Source: Thalassobaculum sp. OXR-137 (GTDB taxonomy: Bacteria; Pseudomonadota; Alphaproteobacteria; Thalassobaculales; Thalassobaculaceae). From it: a stretch of 64,000 bases of DNA. Below, one piece after another: positions 8,167 to 17,379 of this stretch; position 1 is the stretch's first letter, and each line of letters starts with the position of its first letter. Under the pieces are notes generated by a model. The model had not been told where the DNA came from. It saw only the letters and a list, made by a program, of their open reading frames with translations, and ran no database searches. The position numbers and the translations under genes were made by a program. The stretch lies in the NCBI RefSeq assembly GCF_034377285.1, contig NZ_CP139716.1:1-64000 (forward strand), written 5' to 3'.

Positions 8167-9660
8167 CTAGTTTTTCGTTTTGATGCGGTTCCGAAACTGC
8201 CGGGTCGCTCGACGGGCGAGCGGCAGGACGAAGGGGGTGATGGCGAGCAGCCAGATGACGGAGCTGATCGGGGTGAACAGGCCGGTCCAGTCGGTGCCGA
8301 TCAGGATCAGCGAACGGGCCAGCTCGCCCTCCAGCATCGGCCCCAGGATGAGGCCGATGATGAGCGGGGCGCGGGGGATGCCGGTCTTGACCATCACGTA
8401 GCCGACCATGCCGGCGATGAACATGATCAGGACATCGACCGGGCTGGTGCGCATGGCGAAGGCACCGATCGCGCAGAGCAGCAGGATCGACGGGATCAGG
8501 ATGCTCTCCGGGATCTGCAGCACTTTGGCGAACAGCTTCGAGCCGCTGAGGCCGAAGATCAGCAGCAGGATGTTGGCGACGAACACGCCGGCGAAGATCT
8601 GATAGACCAGTTCCGCGTTGTTGTGCAGCAGCAGCGGGCCCGGCTGGAGGCCGTGGGTCATGAAGGTGCCGAGCATGATCGCCGTCACCGCGCCGCCGGG
8701 AATGCCCAGGGTCAGCAGCGGAATCAGCGAGCCGCCGGTGGCCGCGTTATTGGCGGATTCCGCGCAGGCCACGCCTTCCTCCGAGCCGGTCCCGAACTTT
8801 TCGGGATGGCGCGACAGCACCTTGCCCTGGCTGTAGCCGACGATGGCGGCCACATCGCTGCCGGCGCCGGGAACGGCCCCGACGATCGTGCCGATGACCG
8901 AGGAGCGGAGCTGCGCCGGGAGCAGGGAGAGCAGGATGCCGCGGCCCGGCAGGATCTTGTTGACCCGGAGCGCCCGGCGCGGCGCCAGCCCGATCCGCTC
9001 GATGCTGAGCAGCGTTTCGGGGATGGCGAACAGGCCGATGGTGACCGGGATGAAGGAGATCCCGCCCATCAGCATCAGGTAGCCGAAATGGTAGCGTGAC
9101 ACCCCATAGGTCTCGTCGATGCCGATCCCGGCGAGGAACAGGCCGATGAAGCCGGCAAACAGCCCTTTCAGGAAGGCGCCGCCGGACAGGGCGGCCATCG
9201 CCGTCATCGCGAAGACCACAAGGGCCAGGTATTCCTGCGGCCCGAAGGCGAGGGCGAAATCGGCGATCGGATAGGACAGCAGCATCAGCGCTGCCGCACT
9301 CAGCGTGCCGCCGAGGAAGGACGACAGGGTGGCGATGCCGAGCGCGATGCCCGGCTTGCCCTGGCGCGACAGGGCATAGCCGTCGAGCGTGGTCGCGACC
9401 GCGCCCGGCGTCCCCGGAATGCCGAGCAGGATGGCGGAGAGCGACCCGCCATAGACGGCGCCGCAATAGACGCCCACCAGGCTGAGAATGCCGACCAGCG
9501 GGTCCATGGTGAAGGTCAGCGGCGCCAGCAGCGCCACGCCCATGGTGGCGGAGATCCCGGGGATCGCGCCGGCCGTGATCCCGAGCAGGACGGCGCCGGC
9601 GAGATAGAGCAGGGTCTGCAGCTCCAGGACGGCGGAGAAGCCATCGACCAGCAGGTTCAT
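8167..9660 (-). CDS. tctA: TctA-family large permease subunit
   Basis: The 497-residue integral membrane protein has ten or more hydrophobic segments. It carries typical TctA stretches: GAIPGISATMGVALLAPLTF near residue 30, GIPGTPGAVATTLDGYALSR near 80, GAVPGAGSDVAAIVGYSQGK near 265 and LTLGIPGGAVTAIMLG near 318. TctA is the ion-driven transport subunit of tripartite tricarboxylate transporters. Its start overlaps the stop of the TctB-like gene by four bases. The length is normal and no key motif looks broken. Confidence 0.95.
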   Translation of the reverse strand: MNLLVDGFSAVLELQTLLYLAGAVLLGITAGAIPGISATMGVALLAPLTFTMDPLVGILSLVGVYCGAVYGGSLSAILLGIPGTPGAVATTLDGYALSRQGKPGIALGIATLSSFLGGTLSAAALMLLSYPIADFALAFGPQEYLALVVFAMTAMAALSGGAFLKGLFAGFIGLFLAGIGIDETYGVSRYHFGYLMLMGGISFIPVTIGLFAIPETLLSIERIGLAPRRALRVNKILPGRGILLSLLPAQLRSSVIGTIVGAVPGAGSDVAAIVGYSQGKVLSRHPEKFGTGSEEGVACAESANNAATGGSLIPLLTLGIPGGAVTAIMLGTFMTHGLQPGPLLLHNNAELVYQIFAGVFVANILLLIFGLSGSKLFAKVLQIPESILIPSILLLCAIGAFAMRTSPVDVLIMFIAGMVGYVMVKTGIPRAPLIIGLILGPMLEGELARSLILIGTDWTGLFTPISSVIWLLAITPFVLPLARRATRQFRNRIKTKN

Positions 9661-11057
9661 CGGAAGATCCCCTCGATCAGGACAGAGGCCGGGAGCAGGA
9701 TGCTGAACACCTTGGTGAAGAGCGCGTAGGTGCCGAGGCTGAGACCGGCGGCGCAGACCAGGGACAGCACGGCCCGTCCGACGGTCAGCGTCGGCCAGAG
9801 CATCAGCATGAGCGCCGCCACATAGACGAAGGCGGTGATGACGAAGCCGACCTGCACCATGACGAACGGGAACGCGGCCAGTCCGACGATCGCGGCCACC
9901 AGGGCGGCAATCTTGCCGCCCGTCGCTTTGAGGGCGGGGTCCGCCTCCTGAAGGCGGCCGAGACTGGCGCGCTGGATGTCCAGGACCCGGTGCATGGTTT
10001 CGGCAGGCAGGTAGGACCAGCCGCGCAGGCTTCCCTCTTCGGTTGGCATGTCGGCCATGGCGCCGGCCAGGGCCGTCTCCAGCACCGCCCGTTTCGCCGG
10101 CGCCATCTCCGCCGGCACCATGAGCGCCGCCCAGTGACCGGAGGCAACGGGATACTCCCAGCCGCCGAACCGCGACACCTCGTCGGCGCCGGGATGCAGA
10201 TGCGGCTGCGAGAAAATGGCGATGCAGCGCAAGGTTCCGGTCCCGAGCGCCTGACGCGCCTGGGACAGGCGCAGCACGGCGGCGTCCAGACCTCCGTCGG
10301 CGAGCGCCCCCGCCAGGATGCTGGCGTCCTCGCTATAGGTCGCCTCGAAGGTAAAGACCTGGGTCGACGCCAGCCAGCGGTCCAGCGCGTGGTCGACATC
10401 TTCATGATGCCCGAAGCCGAGCCTGAGCCGCCTATCCATCCGGTCGAGATCGGCGGCGTCCTGCAGGGGGCTGCCGGCCGCGACGACGAGGAGGTCGGGG
10501 TCGAAGAACAGCCCGCCGATCGGCTCCAACCGTCCGTCACACAGCGCGGCGGCATGGAAGTTCGGCAGCGTGGTCAGGTCGGAGCCGACGACGGTCAGCG
10601 CATTGCCGGCACCGCTGCCCCGGACACCGGCCCAGAGGGCGGAGAACCGTCCCTCGCCATCCTTCGTCACCACCCGCACGCGGATGCCGATCTGCCGGCC
10701 CATCTCGGCGGCGACTCGGTGCAGGCGGGTGTCGTCCAGCAGTCCGGGCACGAAGGGGGAGTAGATCCACAGCTCGCGGACCCGGAGCGCCTTGGCGATC
10801 AGGACCGTATTGATCAGCAGCAGGCCCGCCAGAGCGAAGACGGGATAGGCGCCGGGGCCGATCGTGTCGTCCCGCCAGAGGTCGAGCGACATCCCGTGCC
10901 ACAGCAATCCGGCGGCGAGCACCCACACGATGCCGAGGAACGCCAGTTCCAACCCCGATCCGCCTCGGCTCGCGAAGGAGGACGGTTCCGGATCGGCTTC
11001 GCCGGTTATTCTCGGGTAGAGCCCGGGCGTGCATTGCCCTGCCACCGTCGTGTCCAT
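9657..11057 (-). CDS. TctB small permease subunit with an inserted TctC-like binding domain
   Basis: TctB (DUF1468) normally has about 150 residues and four membrane helices. Here helices 1-2 (residues 36-56, beginning ELAFLGIVWVLAAG, and 71-90, YPVFALAGLLLINTVLIA) are separated from helices 3-4 (about 370-460) by roughly 260 soluble residues. That insert reads like a Bug/TctC domain: FFDPDLLVVAAGSPLQDAAD, GALADGGLDAAVLRLSQARQ, GTGTLRCIAIF and MVPAEMAPAKRAVLE. Lysine and arginines right after helix 2 (KALRVREL) would by the positive-inside rule place the insert in the cytoplasm. The ATG at 11057 is one of several possible starts (11183 and 11111 are others), none with a clear ribosome site. 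It is coupled to tctA by overlap. Confidence 0.75.
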   Translation of the reverse strand: MDTTVAGQCTPGLYPRITGEADPEPSSFASRGGSGLELAFLGIVWVLAAGLLWHGMSLDLWRDDTIGPGAYPVFALAGLLLINTVLIAKALRVRELWIYSPFVPGLLDDTRLHRVAAEMGRQIGIRVRVVTKDGEGRFSALWAGVRGSGAGNALTVVGSDLTTLPNFHAAALCDGRLEPIGGLFFDPDLLVVAAGSPLQDAADLDRMDRRLRLGFGHHEDVDHALDRWLASTQVFTFEATYSEDASILAGALADGGLDAAVLRLSQARQALGTGTLRCIAIFSQPHLHPGADEVSRFGGWEYPVASGHWAALMVPAEMAPAKRAVLETALAGAMADMPTEEGSLRGWSYLPAETMHRVLDIQRASLGRLQEADPALKATGGKIAALVAAIVGLAAFPFVMVQVGFVITAFVYVAALMLMLWPTLTVGRAVLSLVCAAGLSLGTYALFTKVFSILLPASVLIEGIFR

Positions 11058-11245
11058 GACGGGACGGTCACGCCAGTCGGGTCTTCCCTGCGAAGGCCTG
11101 TTCGCCACCATATCGATCTGTCCCGGTGAGTTCTTACCGCTATCGGCTGCCGTCGGGCGGCCCGGCTCCGGTCCGGGGCGCATGGCCCCGGATCGGCGCG
11201 TGTGGGTCCGTCAATCCCGCTCGGGCAGGCCGGAGGTCAGCGGCC

Positions 11246-12169
11246 TCAGGAAACGGCGGCGACGGCCTGGACCATGGCGGCCCGGTCGGTGACGCCCGTA
11301 TTGCCGCGATCGACAAAGCGGCCGGTCTCCTGCTCGCCCTCGAGCGAGCACCGGTGCATCACCCGCGGCCTGGTCTGGTCGAAATCGCCCAGGGCGACAT
11401 GGCAGGTGCAGCGGTTGTCCCACATCACCACGTCGCCGAGGCTCCAGCGGTGGCGGTAGATGAACTCCGGCGAGGCGGCATGGCGGTTCAGCAGGTCCTT
11501 CAGCGCCTGGCTCTCCTCGTCGCTCATCCCGACGAAGCCGCGGATCCGCTCGCCCACCATGTAGGACTTACGGCCGGTCTCCGGATGCACCCGGATGACC
11601 GGATGGATCACCGGGGGATTGCGCTGCTTCATCTCGGCGATGACCTCGGGCTCGCGCTGTTCCAGGCCACGGATCAGCGTGACGTCGTGCACCGCTTCCA
11701 GACCTTCCAGCAGGTCCTTGATGCGCTGACCGAGCGTCTCGTAGGCGAGGTACAGGTTGGCGAACATGGTGTCGCCACCGACCGGCGGTTTCTCAAGGCA
11801 ATGCAGGGTCGCGCCCTTGGCCGGTCGCAGGGTGTAGCTGAGGTCGGTGTGCCAGTTGCGGCCGGAATTATGGGTGCCCGATTTCTTGCCGCCGACCATC
11901 TTGTTGGACAGCACCAGGATCTGGTTGTGGTCCGGGTGCAGGGTCGAGGCGGCCTGGCTGGTCTGCGGGTCGAGATCGCCGAAATCCTCCGAGAACCGGA
12001 TCTGCTCGCTCGGGCTCAGATCCTGGTCGGGGAAGACCAACACGAGATGCTTCAGCCAGGCGGCGTGAATGGCCTCGCGGTCGGTCGACGACAGCGGCTT
12101 GCTCAGGTTGACGCCGGTGATCTGGGCGCCGGCGGCAAAGCCCAACGGGGTGATTTTCAGGTCGCTCAT
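11246..12169 (-). CDS. TauD/TfdA-family Fe(II)/2-oxoglutarate dioxygenase
   Basis: Enzymes of this family hydroxylate a carboxylate or sulfonate substrate, often releasing sulfite or cleaving an ether. The iron ligands are visible: NWHTDLSY gives His and Asp near residue 107, CTCHVAL gives the distal His near 258, and the 2-oxoglutarate Arg follows in RVMHRCSL. The N-terminal ITPLGFAAGAQITGVNL is typical. The start at 12169 follows GAGGG on the minus strand and is better than 12175. It is the first gene of the run that continues with the TTT transporter, so it probably acts on the imported compound. A GntR operator lies 55-65 bases upstream. Confidence 0.9.
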   Translation of the reverse strand: MSDLKITPLGFAAGAQITGVNLSKPLSSTDREAIHAAWLKHLVLVFPDQDLSPSEQIRFSEDFGDLDPQTSQAASTLHPDHNQILVLSNKMVGGKKSGTHNSGRNWHTDLSYTLRPAKGATLHCLEKPPVGGDTMFANLYLAYETLGQRIKDLLEGLEAVHDVTLIRGLEQREPEVIAEMKQRNPPVIHPVIRVHPETGRKSYMVGERIRGFVGMSDEESQALKDLLNRHAASPEFIYRHRWSLGDVVMWDNRCTCHVALGDFDQTRPRVMHRCSLEGEQETGRFVDRGNTGVTDRAAMVQAVAAVS

Positions 12170-12223
12170 TTCCATCCCTCGCGTGTGAATTTCTTGCTTT
12201 CCGAATCAGTAACCGACTGTCGA

Positions 12224-12234
12224 TTGTCTGACAA
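12224..12234. promoter_or_regulatory. Palindromic GntR/FadR-type operator
   Basis: TTGTCTGACAA is a perfect 11-base palindrome with the GT-N3-AC core bound by FadR-subfamily GntR regulators. It lies between the dioxygenase start and the divergent GntR gene, the expected place for a repressor that controls both. Confidence 0.65.
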
Positions 12235-12425
12235 TAATGATTCTAAATCGAAATCCGAGTGGCGCTTTCGCCTTGCCGATAGGGCCTCGTGATGCCTAAA
12301 AGTGGTTGTGGTCGGGGGCGTGCGTCACCACCGGCATGGGCACCCGCCGCCCCGGCAGGGGCGCATGCGACACGCGGCCGGCACAGCCGGGATCCTGCGG
12401 CTCAGGCAGTCGGGCGGAACGGGTG

Positions 12426-13172
12426 ATGGACGGAGAGGAAGAGCATCAGGTGAGCGTGGTCCCGCTTGGAAAATCCGCAAAATCCCTCCCGGCCCAACTC
12501 GCCGATATCGTGCTGGCGGAGGTGATGACCGGCAAGCTGGCGCCTGGTGACCGGCTGAAGGAGGAGGCCCTCGCGCAGCAGCATGCGGTCAGCCGCGCGA
12601 CCGTGCGCGAGGCGCTGATCGAGCTCGAGAAGCAGGGCTACGTGATCCGGATCCCGCGCTCCGGCGCCCGTGTCGCGGAATACTCCCAGGCCGATGTCAG
12701 CTATATCTTCGAGATCCGTGCCGCTCTGCTGGGGGTAGCCGCCGGGCGATGCGCCCGCCTGACCGATCCGGCGATGCTTGCCGAACTGAACAAGGCGGTC
12801 GCGGATCTGGAACGCACCGCGGCCGACGAGAGCGCGGATCCCCAGTCCTTCTCCAACCAGTCGATCCGCGCTCAGACCCTGCTGGTCCAGTATTCGGGCA
12901 ACCAGCGCCTTCCGGAACTTTATGAGCGTTTGGCCGGGATGGGAACGTGGCAGCTGATCCGCGGCCGGGCCGTGAGCTTCCTGACCGCGGACGACCGGCG
13001 TCAGTCTGCGGCCGATTGGCGGCAACTCGTTGAGGCCATCGCCCAGCGCAGTCAGGCCCGGGCGGACCGCGCCGCCCGCCAGCTTCTCACCCATTCGGCC
13101 GAACGGGTCGGCATGAATCTTTCGCGCCTCGGATCAGACACGCCACGAGAAAACTCTCCCGAGAACGCCTGA
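12426..13172 (+). CDS. GntR-family regulator, FadR/FCD subfamily
   Basis: The protein has a winged-helix domain at about residues 15-85 (SLPAQLADIVLAEVMTGKLA, PGDRLKEEALAQQHAVSRAT, VREALIELEKQGYV). An all-helical FCD effector domain follows from about 95 to 230 (IFEIRAALLGVAAGRCARL onwards). Such regulators repress a neighbouring catabolic operon until a small carboxylate binds the FCD domain. It is divergent from the dioxygenase-TTT operon and a matching operator lies between them. The ATG at 12426 is chosen because the longer frame from 12306 adds only Gly/Arg-rich residues; a GTG near 12450 is also possible. Confidence 0.87.
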   Translation: MDGEEEHQVSVVPLGKSAKSLPAQLADIVLAEVMTGKLAPGDRLKEEALAQQHAVSRATVREALIELEKQGYVIRIPRSGARVAEYSQADVSYIFEIRAALLGVAAGRCARLTDPAMLAELNKAVADLERTAADESADPQSFSNQSIRAQTLLVQYSGNQRLPELYERLAGMGTWQLIRGRAVSFLTADDRRQSAADWRQLVEAIAQRSQARADRAARQLLTHSAERVGMNLSRLGSDTPRENSPENA

Positions 13173-13349
13173 GGTTGCGGCCCGCGCCTTGTGCTCGTTT
13201 GTGGTTAGGTGGGATGCAAAGCAGCCATTTCCGACGACCGCATTTGGTCGGCGCTCGCTGAGACACCGAACGTCCGCTAAGGGTCGGACGCATCTGATGG
13301 GCAGAGATAAGCTCCGGTCGGTGTGTCTCTGCATCGCGTCCTTCGTTCT

Positions 13350-14219
13350 TCACAAGGGTAGCGTGCCCAAGTGGATCCCGAACCGGGCGGCCGGGGCCGT
13401 CGGGGGGAGATACTCCGGCATGACCATCATCAGTTCCTTTTCCAGAGGCGCGCCGGCGAGGTCGAGAGCCCGCAGGGAGCCTGCTTGGATCTCGGCTAGT
13501 GCGCAGGAGCGCAGCACCAGCGAGATGCCCAGGCCCGCCTTCACCGCCTCCTTCACGGCGGCCGTGCTGCCCAGAGTCATGGCAACCTTTAGCCTGGAAG
13601 CATTGGGGCCATAGGTTTCGTGAAGCAACCGCCCGGTCCCGCTGCCGGGTTCTCCGCCGATCACAGGTACGTCGAAGAGCTGATCCGGCTCGATGTAGTC
13701 GAATCCCGCCCAGGGGTGGTCCGGCGGCACGATCACGGCCAGCGGTTCCCGCCGCCAGGCCCGGGCGGTCAGACCCGGCCGACCGTCCCACCACTCCACC
13801 ACGGCGATATCGACGCTGCCGGCCGCTACATGGTCCAGGATCTCCGGGTTCTGGGCGATCACCAAGTCGGTCTCGATCCGCTCAGAGTCGCGGAACGATC
13901 GAAGCACCGTCGGCAGCAGATAGGTCCCGACATTTCCGCTCGCCCCGACGGTCAGGGAGCGGCCCGCGATCGCGGCGACGGCGCGGGCCTCGGCCTGCAG
14001 CAGTGTGCGGGCATGGGGCAGCAGGAGGGCACCGTCATGGGTCGCGGCGGCCCCGCGCCGGTCCCGGAGCACCAATTGTGTACCGAGCTGGGTCTCGAGC
14101 TTGCGCACGAGCTGGGTGACAGCGGGCTGGGAGATGGCAAGTCTGCGGGCGGCCTCCAGAAACCCGCCAGCCTCGATGACCGTCACGAAGGCGCGGACCT
14201 GTGTGAGGTTCAGGGTCAT
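13350..14219 (-). CDS. LysR-family transcriptional regulator
   Basis: The 289-residue protein has the LysR winged helix at 1-60 (LTQVRAFVTVIEAGGFLEAA, RRLAISQPAVTQLVRKLE) and a periplasmic-binding-like effector domain from about 90 (LTVGASGNVGTYLLPTVLRS). Its start overlaps the stop of the PtxD-like dehydrogenase gene by four bases, so the two are one transcript. In Pseudomonas stutzeri the phosphite operon ptxABCDE has the same order, dehydrogenase then LysR regulator PtxE. Here it probably controls the dehydrogenase and the divergent MFS-SDR-hydrolase genes. The effector is unknown. Confidence 0.9.
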   Translation of the reverse strand: MTLNLTQVRAFVTVIEAGGFLEAARRLAISQPAVTQLVRKLETQLGTQLVLRDRRGAAATHDGALLLPHARTLLQAEARAVAAIAGRSLTVGASGNVGTYLLPTVLRSFRDSERIETDLVIAQNPEILDHVAAGSVDIAVVEWWDGRPGLTARAWRREPLAVIVPPDHPWAGFDYIEPDQLFDVPVIGGEPGSGTGRLLHETYGPNASRLKVAMTLGSTAAVKEAVKAGLGISLVLRSCALAEIQAGSLRALDLAGAPLEKELMMVMPEYLPPTAPAARFGIHLGTLPL

Positions 14220-15235
14220 CCTGCGGTCTCCTGAGCCGGAAAGGGTCGGTTTACAGCACCTCTGGGCGCGCGTCCCTGGAGGACATCGAGCACGTTCAGC
14301 GCGGCCTCGGCGACGATCTCGTGACGCACGGTCGTGACTGCCGATCCGAGATGAGGGGTGAAGACGGTACGCTCGCGGTCGGCCAGGAGCCTCGGCTCAA
14401 TCCCTGCCGGCCGATCGTTCTGAGCAAGATCCTCACAAGCGAACACATCCGCCGCGTAGCCTCCAAGCCGGCCGTCGGAGAGGGCATCGGCCACCGCCGG
14501 CTCGTCCACCAATGACCCGCGCGCAGGATTAATCAGCAGGCATCCCGGCTTCACGCGGTCCAGGACAGCCCGGTCGATGACCCGGACCGTCCGCTCTGTC
14601 AAAGGCAGGGCCAGGACGAGAAAGTCGCTCTGCGTGAGCACCTGGTCGAACCCGGAGGCTTGGACACCCAAGGCTTCTTCCGTTTCCTTCGGTACCGGAG
14701 CGTCGTCGGCATAGGTCACGGTCGCCCCGAAGCCGGTAAGGCGCCGGGCAATCTCCCTGCCCACATTGCCGAACCCAAGGATCCCGACATGGGATCCCTG
14801 TAACCCCTTGCCATAGAGGATCGGACGCCAGGATTGATAGCCGCCGCCGCGGATCAACCGATCGCCCACGATCATATGGCGCGACAGCCCCAGCATCAGA
14901 CCGATCGCCAGGTCGGCGGTCGGCGCACTGAGCAGGTCCGGAACCACCGTGAGCCAGACCCCGTGGCGGCTGCATGCGGCGTCGTCGAAGTTGTCGTACC
15001 CCTTCAGAGCTCCCGCCACGATCCGCAGGGACGGACAGGCACGCAAGAAGGCGTCGTCGACCGTGTCCGGCATGAACGCGATGACGGCGGTCGCCTCACG
15101 GCAGTGCTCGATCAGGCGTTCCCTGGGCCACGGGTCCACCCCGTCGTTGATCACGATCCGCGCATGCCCTGCGAGCACATCCAAGCAACCCGTTTCGACA
15201 TTGGCGGTGACCACAACCGTTGGCTCGGCGGACAT
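14216..15235 (-). CDS. NAD-dependent D-2-hydroxyacid dehydrogenase, closely similar to phosphite dehydrogenase PtxD
   Basis: The 339-residue protein follows PtxD nearly block by block, from my memory of that sequence. AFMPDTVDDAFLRACPSLRI and GALKGYDNFD hold the Met and Lys of the active site. GVWLTVVPDLLSAPTADLAI comes next, then the NAD site VGILGFGNVGREIA. NPARGSLVDE holds the catalytic Arg, and GGYAADVFACEDLAQNDRP and TPHLGSAV hold the catalytic Glu and His. PtxD oxidises phosphite to phosphate with NAD, whereas most relatives act on 2-hydroxyacids. The AAGGAAG ribosome site supports the ATG at 15235. No phosphite ABC transporter is next to it, so another substrate remains possible. Confidence 0.78.
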   Translation of the reverse strand: MSAEPTVVVTANVETGCLDVLAGHARIVINDGVDPWPRERLIEHCREATAVIAFMPDTVDDAFLRACPSLRIVAGALKGYDNFDDAACSRHGVWLTVVPDLLSAPTADLAIGLMLGLSRHMIVGDRLIRGGGYQSWRPILYGKGLQGSHVGILGFGNVGREIARRLTGFGATVTYADDAPVPKETEEALGVQASGFDQVLTQSDFLVLALPLTERTVRVIDRAVLDRVKPGCLLINPARGSLVDEPAVADALSDGRLGGYAADVFACEDLAQNDRPAGIEPRLLADRERTVFTPHLGSAVTTVRHEIVAEAALNVLDVLQGRAPRGAVNRPFPAQETAG

Positions 15236-15338
15236 GGCAGCTTCCTTTATATTTCAAAATCGAATTGACTGACATGTATCATAACGAATAGTGATTTTAA
15301 ACCGCCTTCGCCTGTTCCCCATTTGGCCGAACCGACCC

Positions 15339-16586
15339 ATGCCCCTTTTCACCCGACTGAGCCCGAGCCGCCCGACTGCATGGCAGGGCTGGTTATGCGC
15401 GAGCCGGGCGTCGGTCTCCATCGCCTTCATGATGTATGCCGGGGCGGTGCCTCAGCTCATCGACGCCTGGTCGATGAGTGCTGCCCAGGCCGGGCTGGTC
15501 CAGACCGGCTTCAATGCAGGATATGCGGGATCGCTGGTGCTGACCGGCTGGCTGGCCGACCGCATGGGCGCAAAGCGGGTGTTGCTGTGGTCGAGCCTGG
15601 CGACCGCGCTGGTTGGGGTCCTGGTTGCGGTTTTCGCCCGGTCATTCGAGGCCGGGCTGCTGCTCTTCACCCTTCTCGGGCTGTCCCAGGGCGGCACCTA
15701 CACGCCGGCGATCATGATGGTGGCCCAGGGCGTGGACCGGGCGCGACGAGGGGCTGCCATCGGCCTGCTGCTGGCGGGCGCGTCGTTCGGGTATGCCGTG
15801 TCGATCGCGCTCTCCACGGCGCTAAGCCAGCTGGCCGGGTACGAAGTAGCTTTTCTGGTCTGTGGCGTCGTGCCTACTTTCTCCGCCATCGCCGCGTGGC
15901 TGGGTTCTGCGGACCGCCCGAACATCGTGCCCGAGAAAGCCGCCGATCGCCCGATCCCGGCGGCAAGGGGCGATCGGCGCGCCGCGGCCATGCTGACGCT
16001 CGGCTATACCGCCCATTGCTGGGAACTGCTCGGCATGTGGGCCTGGATGCCGGCGTTCCTGCTGACGTCGATCGCTCTGTCGGATGGCGCCGCAAGTACC
16101 GGGGTTCTGGCGCAGGGGCTCTGGATCGGGGTGGTGATCCACATGTCCGGCTGCCTCGCGGCCTTCACGATGGGCCGCGCTTCGGACCGGTTCGGTCGGC
16201 GGGCGGTCCTCATTTGTCTGGCCTTGCTCGGAGCGGGGTGTTCGTTCTCGGTCGGCCTGCTCCAGGATCTTCCATCGTCGGTGTTGCTGGCCTTCGCAGC
16301 CCTCTACGGCTTTGCGGTGATCGGTGACTCTCCAGTTCTCTCGACCGCCATGACGGAAACGGTCGCACCGTCCGCACTCGGTGCCGCCCTGGCGCTACGC
16401 TCGATCCTGGGCTTCGGCGCGGGAGGGCTGGCGCCGCTTGCCTTCGGGGCCGTCCGCGATGCGGTTTCGCCGGAGCTCGGATGGGCTATGGGCTTCGCTG
16501 CACTCGGTGTCGGGGGCCTGCTCGCGGCCCTGTTCGCTGTTCTCCTGCCGAAATCTCGACGGCCGGCGCCGTCCCGGCTTTCCTAA
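15339..16586 (+). CDS. Major facilitator superfamily transporter
   Basis: About twelve hydrophobic segments are visible. The loop GWLADRMGAKRVLLWSSLAT between segments 2 and 3 is the MFS signature, repeated in the second half as GRASDRFGRRAVLI. The overall length of about 415 residues is normal. The ATG at 15339 or a GTG at 15291 could start it; neither has a strong ribosome site. It is divergent from the PtxD-like/LysR pair across a short AT-rich gap and is followed after 17 bases by an SDR gene. It may import the substrate of the dehydrogenase or of the SDR enzyme. No substrate can be read from the sequence. Confidence 0.85.
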   Translation: MPLFTRLSPSRPTAWQGWLCASRASVSIAFMMYAGAVPQLIDAWSMSAAQAGLVQTGFNAGYAGSLVLTGWLADRMGAKRVLLWSSLATALVGVLVAVFARSFEAGLLLFTLLGLSQGGTYTPAIMMVAQGVDRARRGAAIGLLLAGASFGYAVSIALSTALSQLAGYEVAFLVCGVVPTFSAIAAWLGSADRPNIVPEKAADRPIPAARGDRRAAAMLTLGYTAHCWELLGMWAWMPAFLLTSIALSDGAASTGVLAQGLWIGVVIHMSGCLAAFTMGRASDRFGRRAVLICLALLGAGCSFSVGLLQDLPSSVLLAFAALYGFAVIGDSPVLSTAMTETVAPSALGAALALRSILGFGAGGLAPLAFGAVRDAVSPELGWAMGFAALGVGGLLAALFAVLLPKSRRPAPSRLS

Positions 16587-16603
16587 CAATGGGAGTTGTT
16601 GCC

Positions 16604-17362
16604 ATGCCTGCAGGTTTGATCGTCACCGGTGCCAGCCGAGGGATCGGAGCCGCCACCGCCCGACTCGCTGGCCGCCGAGGTTATGGGGTCTGCGTGAACT
16701 ATGTGAACGACTGCGTTGCCGCTACCCGGGTGGTCGAAGCGATCCGCGGCGAGGGCGGGCGAGCGGTCGCGGTCCGCGCGGATGTGGCCGACCCCGATCA
16801 GGTCCGCCGTCTATTCGACATGTCGGAAGCGGAGCTCGGCTCGATCAACGCTGTGGTCAACAACGCCGGCATCACCGGACCGATCGGCAACTTTGCGACA
16901 GCCTCTCCGGAGACCCTGCGCCGGGTCTTCGACGTCAACGTGCTCGGCAGTCTGTTCTGTGCCCAGGAGGCCGTCCGGCGGTTCACCGGCCGCGCCGGCT
17001 CGGGTGCGCACGGCGGTCCGAGCGTCATCGTCAACATCTCCTCGGTCGCCGCCAGCACCGGCGCTCCTGGGGAATATGTGCACTACGCCGCATCGAAGGC
17101 AGCCATCGAGTCCTTCACCCTCGGTCTGGCCCGGGAGACGGCCGCATCCGGCATCCGCGTCAATGCGGTATCGCCAGGTTCCACCTTGACTGACATCCAT
17201 GCCACCGCCGGTGAGCCGAACAGACCCGCCCGGATCCGGTCCCGCATTCCGATGGGGCGGCTGGCTGAACCGGAGGAGATCGCCGAGGCGGTGCTGTGGC
17301 TCTTGTCGGACTCCGCATCCTATGTGACTGGCGCCGTTCTGCGTGCCGGCGGCGGCTTCTAA
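16604..17362 (+). CDS. Short-chain dehydrogenase/reductase
   Basis: This is a classical SDR of 252 residues. The NAD(P) glycine motif is TGASRGIGAA at about 8-17, VVNNAGITG is the NNAG motif, the catalytic Ser is in VNISSVAAS and the catalytic pair in YAASK. The ending SYVTGAVLRAGGGF is also typical. Such enzymes interconvert alcohols and ketones. The ATG at 16604 is preferred over 16589 because GGGAG lies eight bases before it. It is the second gene of the MFS-SDR-hydrolase run, so it probably handles the transported compound or a product of the PtxD-like enzyme. Confidence 0.9.
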   Translation: MPAGLIVTGASRGIGAATARLAGRRGYGVCVNYVNDCVAATRVVEAIRGEGGRAVAVRADVADPDQVRRLFDMSEAELGSINAVVNNAGITGPIGNFATASPETLRRVFDVNVLGSLFCAQEAVRRFTGRAGSGAHGGPSVIVNISSVAASTGAPGEYVHYAASKAAIESFTLGLARETAASGIRVNAVSPGSTLTDIHATAGEPNRPARIRSRIPMGRLAEPEEIAEAVLWLLSDSASYVTGAVLRAGGGF

Positions 17363-17379
17363 GATTGAGGAGAACGGAT

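Noticed and set aside
7549-9099. 516-residue open frame on the + strand
   Set aside because: It is antisense to tctC and tctA, which have clear family motifs. Its own translation is Gly/Asp/Arg/Gln-rich without any recognisable domain, as expected of a high-GC shadow frame.
9990-12292. Two long + strand frames (379 and 388 residues)
   Set aside because: They mirror the TctB fusion and the dioxygenase and have shadow-type composition, with no ribosome site or family resemblance.
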